A stretch of 64,000 nt of DNA, taken from assembly GCA_028551475.1 (NCBI GenBank), contig CM052360.1, forward strand, positions 26,420,682-26,484,681, written 5' to 3'. Position 1 is the stretch's first letter. Every line of letters begins with the position of its first letter. Origin of the DNA: Casuarina equisetifolia. Its lineage: Eukaryota; Streptophyta; Magnoliopsida; Fagales; Casuarinaceae. A program made the translations under genes and the position numbers. Positions 55,481 through 64,000 of this stretch are shown here, piece by piece. The notes beneath the pieces are model-generated. The model was given only the letters and a program-made list of their open reading frames with translations, was not told the origin of the DNA and did no database searches.

Positions 55481-56480
55481 GTAATGTCGACCATTCATAT
55501 TTTTCCAAGCAATCATCGTTGGTTTAATTGCTTCACGACCAAACCACAAAGCCAATATAATACATTTTTTAATATGAGCCGCGGTCAGAAGAAAGAAAAA
55601 TGTTTTTGATATAGTTTTAAACATTCAACAAAATAAAGGGTATTATGCCTAATCCATTCATGCATAATCAATGAAAGTTTAAGAAATAAATTCTCGCGGA
55701 GTTTAAGAAATAAATTCACAATTTAACATTAATTAATGAAAGTTTCATTATTAACCCTCTTTTGCACATTGAGCATATTCAAATGGCTTCTCTTTAGCCT
55801 TTCTTCCCTTTACCTTTACTTTGGCCTTCTCTCTTTTGGATTTGTGTTCGTCTTGTCACTGTCATTCACTTTTTGCCTTCTTTAGAGGGTAGTTGTTTGC
55901 CTTACTCTTAGGACTTGAAAAGTTGAGAAAATGATTCATTTTTGTCATTATGTTTGAATATTATATTAAATTAATTCATATGTTATCAAGATTAGTTTAT
56001 TTGTTTATATACTATTCATTTATAGAAAATCCTTCGATTCACATGTAAATCGATTATAATCAACCATGAGTAGTAAGTAAATAAGTTATTTTTAATTGGA
56101 ATTGAATGAGGGATATTGTTTATCTAATATTAGGTTATTTGTTCATACATTGACTATTTATAAAAAATTCTTAGATTCACATGTAAATCTATCACAACTA
56201 TACATATATTTATGAACATAATATATGAACTAAGTTATTTTTAATGTTCAATGGAATTAGAAATGAGAGGTACTACTTGCCTAATAAGGGTAAAAGTTTT
56301 AAAAGGATAATTGCTTTGTTAGGTCATTGATTTTGCTAACAAAGGTTATTTAAACAAATAACTTGTACTAAAAATATTTGATATGCTCTTGCCATCTAAA
56401 AGTGAGTTTCTTAAAGTTATAAGTACCAAATATTAAATAAATAAATAATTTACTTTTTTAATTGGAAACTATAAGATAAA
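55481..56480. repeat. Intergenic DNA with a diverged tandem duplication
   Basis: 55,985-56,110 and 56,130-56,265 share TTATTTGTT.ATA, ACTATT.ATTTATA.AAAAT.CTT.GATTCACATGTAAATC and TAAGTTATTTTTAAT. The unit is about 145 bases. No gene is visible; 55,780-55,920 is CT-rich. Confidence 0.6.
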
Positions 56481-57590
56481 CCTTGAAATACTTATATTAT
56501 GAGTGAATAAATAAGATCCGGCCCAAGTACTCCATCCAAACATTCCAAGCCGAGTCATATGCATTCATGTTTAGTGTTTCCAATTTGGGCCACTTTTGAG
56601 TTCAACTAAATTCCTCTTCAAGGAAAGATCAGCTTTTTTGGATCGACGCCCTTGATTGGACATAATGGTGCATATGGATGTTATCAATATCATGGTACAT
56701 GTATAATATTCCATGGCTCATTGTCATTCGTATGGGACATACACCATTAACTTCTCTGCTTTTGGGTGGGGACACCGACAGAAGACGACAATACAACCAA
56801 TAAAATGCCTGCATGAGAACTCTTTTTCTTCTTTTTTTTTTCATGCAAAATTTTAAATTTACATATGCAAGTATTTCTACTAGCTTACCATTGAGCTAGT
56901 AGGTGATGGAAAACTATAAAAAGCTATTAGCCAATATTGCAGGAAAACTCTTGAACATTCTTTTGCTAAACTTGCTTTATTTTTTTTCTATCTTTCTTTT
57001 AACTACACAATAACTAATGTTTTTACATTTTTATTAGTATCTTGACCCTATCATAAAACATAACGAAGAAAAGCTTATATAGTTTTAGAAATTTTTTTGG
57101 TATATTTTTCTTTATATGAAACTTTATGTGTATACAATTCTATTATAAAACATGTATCTTGACAATAAAGAAAAATCTTCAAAATAAGAAAGATAACATT
57201 TTCATACTTATAGAAACATATTGCATATTAAAAATTTTCAAAATATGATGATTTTGTAAAGCAATCATTAGTATATATATAAAATCTCGCACCTAATCAT
57301 GGAGATAACTAAATATAGAATTAATCAATCTTAAATAAGACACATATCTCTGATAAATTTTAGTTTATGCAATTTAGAAATACAAATCCATTCATTTGAG
57401 CTATCTTTGAAAGAGAAGACTTTTTCTTATAATTAAGTTGTTATTAATTATTATACATGTAAATTTGTTAAGCATCTTCAACATAAATATCCATTCGTGC
57501 TAAAAAAAAAAGATCTTATCATTGAATTCTAAATAAAAAGCCAAGTAAAGTTTGATACAGTATTTAGTAATTAGCTACCTCAATGGCTTT
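56480..57590. repeat. Left copy of a 1.3-kb segmental duplication
   Basis: Corresponds to 57,850-58,860. Shared landmarks: CCGGCCCAAGTACTCCATCC (here) and CCGGACAAGTATTCCATCTT, GAGTCATATGCA, CCTCTT.AAGGA, CATTGTCATTCG.ATGGGA.ATACACCAT, then CTTGAAC.TTCTTTT and, at the end, ACATGTAAATTTGTTAA, AGATCTTAT, GAATTCTAAATAAA and AAGTTTGATACA. The block near 56,640-56,770 is conserved between copies but contains no long ORF, so it may be a transposon end, a promoter or a small RNA source rather than protein coding. Confidence 0.8.
56850..56910 (-). other. Possible SINE head or short hairpin
   Basis: CTACTAGCTTACCATTGAGCTAGTAG can fold as a hairpin. On the minus strand it reads TAGCTCAATGGTAAG, like a tRNA A-box, followed by an A-rich run at 56,825-56,840. 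No B-box is present, so a SINE is only a guess. It is absent from the paralogous right-hand copy at about 58,150. Confidence 0.3.
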
Positions 57591-57849
57591 AGTAAATGAA
57601 AAATAAATAGATCATGAAATAACAATGACCTATTGATAATATCTCTTCTTTGTTAGTCCTAACTAATTATAATTTCTACACAATTTATTATACTATAAAA
57701 GTACTTTAAAAAAAAAAGATAAAAGATTATATCAAATTTATGACCGAGAAGAGCAGTCATTTGCTTTTCATCCAACAACTATACATATATTTATGAATTT
57801 AATTTATGGGTTTCATCCATTGATTAAGAACATAGGTTATTTGAACAGG

Positions 57850-58860
57850 TAACTTAATAAAAAGATTTGATATTCTCAATAAACTAGGGCCGGACAAGTA
57901 TTCCATCTTCACATTCCCAACCGAGTCATATGCACTCATTTCTGGTTCAACCATATTCCTCTTGAAGGATACATCCTCTTGATTGCACATCGTGGTGGAT
58001 ATGGATGTATCTATACAATGCCCCGTATAAAATATCCCATGCGTCATTGTCATTCGGATGGGATATACACCATCCGTTGATCCCTGCATCGTGGCGGGCA
58101 TTCAGATGGGAGACCACAACGGAACCAACAAAAAGCCTGCAGGCCCTGCCAAAAGATAAAAAGTGGAGCTCTTTGAACCTTCTTTTATCGAACCTGCTTT
58201 ATCTTTTTCAACCTTTTTTTAATCACTCAATGGCTCTTGATCAGTTCTTTCATCCGATTTTATGATATTTGGAAGTGCAAATCTGGTCTTTGAGCTGCCT
58301 TTTAGAAGACAACTTTTTATACAGTTATCTAACCTTATTCATATATTAGTCTATATTCCTTGTATGTTCTTGTATAATCTTCTCATTTTCTTTTAATATT
58401 CTTCAAAGTTCACACAAAGTAGTATTGCAAGATGGTCCATGTTAAACCATTGTAGTGACAAAATATGTCGTGGCATAAATATTTAGTTCAACATTATTAA
58501 TGTATAAGTCTAATTAAATATGAATATGTTTCTTTGTCTCGTAAACTAGTTTTTGAGATAGAAATGAATTTCTTAATATATTATTATATTGACAACATCA
58601 CATAATTATTATTTTTAACAAATTTTAATAGTTTAGATTTGAAAAAGCCCTTTCATTTTAGTCCTATCTTAATGTATGAAATTTATTTGATTCATGGACA
58701 TTCTTTTAAAAAGAAAAATTATTATACATGTAAATTTGTTAAAAATCTTCAACATACGTAAGCCCTTCGTGTTGAAAATAGAATAAATCACAAAAGAAGA
58801 TCTTATAAATGAATTCTAAATAAAGTGCCATGTAAAGTTTGATACAATAAATTTGACTCT
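57850..58860. repeat. Right copy of the 1.3-kb segmental duplication
   Basis: See landmarks under 56,480-57,590. Spacing between the conserved CATTGTCATTCG blocks is about 1.32 kb. The minus-strand frame 57,799-58,101 and its shorter counterpart 56,629-56,844 share only the segment around PIRMTMTHGI, which reads with many differences, so they are not convincing genes. Confidence 0.8.
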
Positions 58861-59830
58861 GTATGTTCCTTCGTACGGACTGCTTCCAAATCAAGGCTCC
58901 ATCTTTCAACTCTTAGATACAAACAGAGAGCACATTAGACCATCTCCAAACATAATATTTCTGCTCCTCAATTGATCCCAATTTTAGGATTGTTATATTT
59001 GAAGCTACATCCCTTAGGAGTTCCACAGCTTACCTCACATCCTTTTCTGCTTGTTAGAGCAAAACACACATGGATAACAAGCCGAACTAGTCACAATATT
59101 CTAACCAATTCAACGTAGGAAGCAACAAACTAGTTCTTTCACACATTTTTTGACAAACATACTAGTACTTTATCCATTGCACTAGATCCAGAACCGCTTC
59201 TTAGATGCAGAGTTGTCTAAACATATTAATATTTAAGTTCATAACACATCCCCTAAGGTCATACTGGAAATTGTACTCCTCCTAAAACATAAGGGCTACT
59301 CAAATAAGAATCCAACCTAAAATGGGCTTGTTTTCTCACCCAAATCGAAGGAAAATTGTGAGAGAAGACAAATTGGTAGCGAACAAGGTAAGAAGATAGC
59401 TTAAAGCTAGCAAAGAAATACTGGTTCAATATTAACACATATACAACTGCATAAGAAATTTCTTATATGTGGCTGAGAAAGGAAACCGAGCAACTTATAA
59501 TGGTGGTCATATGCTTAAATTACTGTCAGCAGATCAAACATGGCTTCAAATTTGTAGCTAAGAAAAAAATCAGCATACACACTAACAAATTTAAAACACG
59601 AGTACAATGACATTAGTTGTGTTTAACTCACAGTAAATATCTAAAGCATAATTTGATGAGAATAACAGAGATGACTTCAATGGTACAAGCTATAGCAGTA
59701 ATGAAGATCCTTTACGGTTCTTCCTTAGAAATAAATGTAAAAGATGCCTACCAATGACACTCTTTTTACTAACTGATACTCTAACTTAATAGCAAGGAAC
59801 TTTGGTCCCTGTAGAACTTCTAGAAAATCA
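58861..59830. other. Intergenic DNA, no gene recognised
   Basis: AT-rich sequence without long frames or repeats. The right end holds the likely 3' untranslated region of the broken minus-strand gene that follows. Confidence 0.4.
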
Positions 59831-62670
59831 CTGTGATATATTCTCCGACTGCACTTCTTTAGAGATCAGATTATCTTTGTTCAGTTCATTATAGAATTCC
59901 TGCAACAGAGAGCAACAATGTGTGATGGCAAAGTCAGAAAATCAAATTGTTTATAATCATAGACCAAAAAGATAAATCGAAGTAAGTGAGAGAATCATAT
60001 GCAAAATAATAAGAAGATGATTAATAGACTATATAATTTGATTTGCTTTTTGGTGAGAGGGGAGAAAGTTATCAAATTGAAGGCCAAGAAAATGAAAACA
60101 ATTTACACTCCTAAGCTGCTAATCTGAAGTGATTAAGGAGATATGATCTAAAGTAAAGAAACTATCATCTTATCAATTAATTTCTTATGCATTCAAGAAT
60201 AAGCCACCAACTTAGTTTAATATGCTTTCGCACACAAGTTTATCAAACTTTACTGCAATGCTTGCTCAAGTGGAACACCAAAGATGTTAAGAAAGTAATA
60301 AGCAGAAGCAAAAGACACATATGACTAAATACAGTCACCAACCTTGATTTCCTTACCAAGAGAATTTGCTTTTGCCTCTTCACCAGAAAGAGCAGCAGTA
60401 CCTTGGGCTTTCTGACAAAATTACATTTTCACAGGCTTAATAAGACAAGAAATTTAACATTTCAAGAATGCCAACCCCAAAAAGGTGGGGGATAAAAAAG
60501 AAAATCTACCTTCAGCTTGTCCAGATGACACAGCCCAATTAAGCATAATTTATCCTTTAATTTGCAATAGAAATCCACACAATTATTTATCTCTAATGTG
60601 GTGGAAAGTTGTTTCTGTGAATCTCCAAGATCAACATCACTAACTTTGGTCTTTGGCTCCAATTCTTGAAATGACAGCCTTAAAATCCCAGGAATAATCA
60701 TCAAAATCATCATTGTTGTTAACTGTGTCAGATTCAAATGCTGTAATAATGGAATGCATCCCATGGTAACTTGCATTTGGTGTATTATTAACCAACGCTT
60801 TCTGCTTAGCTTGACTGTATAAACTTGAGATCAGATCATTGATAGATACATTGGAACCAGCACTTTTAATGCTATCTTTTGCGTTGGAGCCAGGTGTTAC
60901 GGTAGAAACTTCTTAAGGACTAAGGAATCATCGGAATCAAGGTCTCCATCACTGAAAATGGACATGGGCAAGGGTTCCCTGTGATTTTGAGACCTTACCT
61001 CATCCTTCTGAAAGAGTGAAACAGAAGATAGTCATACAACAACTAGAAAAGAATATGTTAATGAGACCAAAAGAATTTACCCAACTTTAGTTTGCTAATG
61101 AAGTAATAAAAGCAAGATCTAAATAATATTGGAAGTAAGAATCATATTAGAAACAAAAAATTGATCAATACTGAGGCAGCAATGCATGCCTAAAGCTCAC
61201 ATCACATAAGTCATATTACGCTGAAATATATCATAAGAATTGCCTTTGTTCACGACCATCATCAAAATCAATATCTATATCATTTTTAACCAATCCCCCA
61301 CCCAATGGGACAAAAGGAAAGAGGAAAGAGGAAGATGAATGATTCAACCATAGTTTCTTTACAGAACATTTTGAACAGCAGGGTATATAAATTTATCTAT
61401 TTAATAAGTATAATGATTGAATTATTACCTGGACTTCAACACTAGATGTAGATAATTCTCCACCAGCTGGAGAAGAATCAGCAACCTTGTACACTTTCTA
61501 AAACCCAAGCTTTTAGTATCCATGTCCGCTTATAGATTTTGCATAGAAAATTAATTAACTAAATTAAATCAAAATGACAAAACACCTCGTGGTTTGGTCC
61601 TGTTTCAGAAAAAGCATCCTTGAATTCCCCAAAGTTCTCATCAGATTCCTCATTTTCATCAACTGGAGAGATATTCAAACCATTTGGTTTTCTTTTGTTT
61701 TAAGACGCAGAGATAATATCCCCTTTAGTCACCGGGTAGAAATTAATTCCAAATTCCCATTCCACAGATTTGGGAGAAACCGCATCTGATGCTATCCATG
61801 AATCTTCAGTATTGCTTGTGAAATTGACATCATAAGAAAGTGCTTCTACACAAGCAGGAGAACTATCAACAACCTTTGGCATTTCCTACAACAACCAATA
61901 TGTTTGAGCACATTCTTCGAGTGTTTCAAAACTGTATACAAAACAGAGAATAAGAACTAAAGTGACTCACTGATTTATGTTCAGATCCAGATTCTGAATG
62001 TGCCCCCTTAAAATCCCAAAAGTTCTCATTAGCGCCAACATTCTCATCAACTAGAGATGATATCAAATCATTCTGCTTGCCCTCAGAACGTGAATCCAAG
62101 ATGATATTGTTATTTTTCATGAAACTTGGGTTGAAATTAAATCCCGAATCCCATTTCCTAGAATTTTGCAAGACCCCATCTGACACAGCAAATAAATCAA
62201 CAGATCCACTAGCATAATCACCATTAAATACTTTTGCTTCTAGGCCAGCGAGGGAGGTCATTCATCAACATTTGGCACCTCCTACAGCCAAAATTAAAGT
62301 TGATTCTTCGAAATCTCAATAATAGATGTAAAATAATGGAACAAAATCTAACTGACTCACCAACTTATTCTTTGAATCCAGTTTCTGGAAAGGCATCCTA
62401 AAAATCCCAAAGATCTTCGAAAGAATCAACTTTTTTATCAGGTTCAGAAGAGTTAATCCAATTTGTAGTATCACTGTCCTTGCTTCTGGGGAATGAGCCC
62501 GAGCTAAGACCATCTCGTAAAGTCAGAGCACTTGAGTTGAAATCCAACCCAAAACCCCACTCACCACTTCTGCTAGAAGTCCCATTTGATAACAAAGAAA
62601 ATTATCAGGACCATCCACACAATTACAAGACACAGATGCCAAGCTTTCCAGCTCTTTCCTCTCAACCTGT
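59831..62670 (-). pseudogene. Broken multi-exon gene with repeated acidic-aromatic motifs
   Basis: Minus strand. Eight exon-like blocks with good splice sites: 62,666-62,361; about 62,280-61,971; 61,885-61,586; about 61,497-61,432; about 61,013-60,510; about 60,414-60,343; about 59,901-59,831. The first three are related to each other: each carries a WxxGxxF block (WGFGLDFNSS, WDSGFNFNPS, WEFGINFYPV) and ends with an acidic FxxFKDAF-like motif (NFWDFKGAHSE, NFGEFKDAFSE). The C-terminal part reads KLKDKLCLIGLCHLDKLK, then a Gly/Glu-rich helix and EFYNELN. Stops at 62,398-62,400 (TAG) and 61,700-61,702 (TAA) and frame shifts near 62,590, 62,262, 60,900 and 60,690 break it. The motifs resemble those that bind clathrin adaptor ears (as in aftiphilin), but I do not recognise the plant family with certainty. 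Confidence 0.65.
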
Positions 62671-62860
62671 CACAAGAAAAACCTAAGATTTAGGCCAATA
62701 AAATCAACTACAACCACAACTGAATCTATTCATTTTTCCCAGAATAAATTACAACAAACAACATCCTATCTCAAGTTTATAAAAGTAGCTTGAAGAAAGC
62801 TAATTGGTCCTGAACTTCCAAGAATTGAAGGCTATGACACAGAAACTATCAAGCATAAAG

Positions 62861-64000
62861 TTACAAATACACAAAAATTAAACAATACCCATTCCCTTGT
62901 TGCGTCGGAACTTCTTCTTCTACATTCAGTAGGACAAGGCTTTCAACATACTTATCCAGAAAAAACGTTTCTTCTAGACTACGAAAGCGAAGATCCACAG
63001 TTCGCTGGTTGCTTGGTTCATAAGAAAACAACCTTCCACATCCCGTCAGTAGAACCTCACCATTCTTCCCAAAGCCTACCACTATACTCACAGGAGGCAA
63101 ATTTTTGATATCAAACATTTTGGTCCAGGATTCAACGACGCCATACTCTTGCATCACCCATACAGAGAGTGACATATACAGCATGCTGTTACAGGAGACA
63201 AGCGCAAGCAGACCATCGATGACAGCAATGCCAACGCATAGGTACTTCGCCTTTCGTAAACTCTTCGGCACCCCCACTTTGCGAAACGTCTCCTCCTCCA
63301 TATCAAATGCTACGACCACATTGCGAAACACACCCCCGTGCTGGGGAATGTACGCCGGCCAGTGAACTACGCCGTTTAGGAAAGCTGATGGGGAACCCAC
63401 ATTGATGTGATAGGGAGGAACCGAGGCCATAACAGTGTGCCATGCGCCGGTTCGTAGTGTGTAAATCTGAACCCAATCTGGGATGTTATCATGTTGACCA
63501 TCATGGAAGCGATACCCAAGCTTCACCAATTTGTAATCATCGGTCCTGGGTTCGTAGCCAAAGGCGAGGGAATGAGTATAGTTTTCGCGAGAGCTGATTC
63601 CAGCATGAGGGGGCGGAAGAGCTATGGCTTTCTGAATTGAAGGGTTCCAGATAAAATATGACCCACCGTCGGGACCGGAAACATCATCAGCAAGACAAAG
63701 TAGGCCGTTAGATGAACCGGCCACAATCCTTAACCTGTTGATGTTCTGATTTGAGCTACGCAATTCTATGAAATTGCTGCAGGAGAAAGGTTCATCGGCA
63801 GGATGAAGAGTCTGACGAGCTGTCTCAAGTCGAAAGTCAAAATGGCGGAGGAGAAGATATGGCGGGTGTTGGGGGTTGGAAAGTGAACGATTGAGGTGGG
63901 TGGAAATGAAGTGAGGGCTGGAGATGAGAGAAAGCCATGTTTTGCAAACACACCTGAATCTAATCAATGTCTTCACCGGTAGCCGTGACAAGATTTCGAA
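62861..64000 (-). CDS. F-box protein with FBA/kelch-like C-terminal domain (5' end outside the window)
   Basis: The minus-strand frame is open from the window edge (64,000) to the stop at 62,861-62,863, 379 residues visible. It begins inside the F-box (FEILSRLPVKTLIRFRCVCK), then TWLSLISSPHFISTHLNRS. After that comes an F-box-associated interaction domain: GSSNGLLCLAD, SYFIWNPSIQKAIALPPP, AFGYEPRTDDYKLVKLGY, VQIYTLRTGAWHTVMASVP, FLNGVVHWPAY, VVAFDMEEETFRKVGVP and VWVMQEYGVVESWTKMFDI. Such proteins join SCF ubiquitin ligases through SKP1 and choose substrates through the C-terminal domain. The start codon and about 10-15 residues lie beyond the edge. No frame breaks. The target is unknown; this is one of the largest plant families. 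Confidence 0.9.
   Translation of the reverse strand, partial: FEILSRLPVKTLIRFRCVCKTWLSLISSPHFISTHLNRSLSNPQHPPYLLLRHFDFRLETARQTLHPADEPFSCSNFIELRSSNQNINRLRIVAGSSNGLLCLADDVSGPDGGSYFIWNPSIQKAIALPPPHAGISSRENYTHSLAFGYEPRTDDYKLVKLGYRFHDGQHDNIPDWVQIYTLRTGAWHTVMASVPPYHINVGSPSAFLNGVVHWPAYIPQHGGVFRNVVVAFDMEEETFRKVGVPKSLRKAKYLCVGIAVIDGLLALVSCNSMLYMSLSVWVMQEYGVVESWTKMFDIKNLPPVSIVVGFGKNGEVLLTGCGRLFSYEPSNQRTVDLRFRSLEETFFLDKYVESLVLLNVEEEVPTQQGNGYCLIFVYL

Noticed and set aside
1..64000. CRISPR arrays, bacterial operons, phage or organellar DNA
   Set aside because: No regularly spaced repeats, no prokaryotic gene density; introns and plant families show nuclear DNA.

Overview
This window is nuclear DNA from a flowering plant, most likely a eudicot. 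Supporting signs are genes split by GT-AG introns, plant-only families (a FAR1-related factor, a GRP23-type PPR protein, a DUF707 protein, CC-NBS-LRR fragments), AT-rich intergenic DNA, and decayed Ty1/copia, TRIM and SINE insertions. The species cannot be named from the sequence alone. Left half (1-28.7 kb): transposon debris and a resistance-gene graveyard. It holds a 9-bp tandem array, a 5'-truncated Ty1/copia element with its right LTR (2.8-6.7 kb), a 318-bp TRIM element with a perfect 5-bp target duplication (12.44-12.77 kb), LTR-like remnants, a 55-bp tandem array, and from about 16.7 to 28.7 kb repeated broken pieces of CC-NBS-LRR genes on both strands. No intact resistance gene is present. 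One LRR copy carries a tRNA-derived SINE and another is interrupted by a minus-strand copia RNase H/LTR remnant. Right half (29-64 kb): five complete or nearly complete genes and one gene running off the edge. In order: a small CMC2-like cytochrome oxidase assembly factor (-), a FAR1-RELATED SEQUENCE 11-like protein (-, 3 exons, 680 aa), a DUF707 protein (+, 15 exons, 404 aa), a GRP23-like PPR protein (+, 2 exons, 829 aa), a core-2/I-branching (BC10/DUF266) glycosyltransferase (-, 2 exons, 395 aa), a decayed multi-exon gene with repeated aromatic-acidic motifs (-), and an F-box protein (-, 5' end outside the window). These genes do not form one pathway. They are housekeeping and regulatory genes: organelle respiration and RNA metabolism, nuclear transcription, and Golgi glycosylation. 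The set FRS11, GRP23 and core-2/I-branching enzyme matches, from memory, the order of the Arabidopsis At1g10240-At1g10280 interval, which suggests an ancient conserved block. No obviously new enzymatic system was found. The most unusual structures are a duplicated, divergently oriented pair of LRR fragments and a precisely bounded TRIM element.
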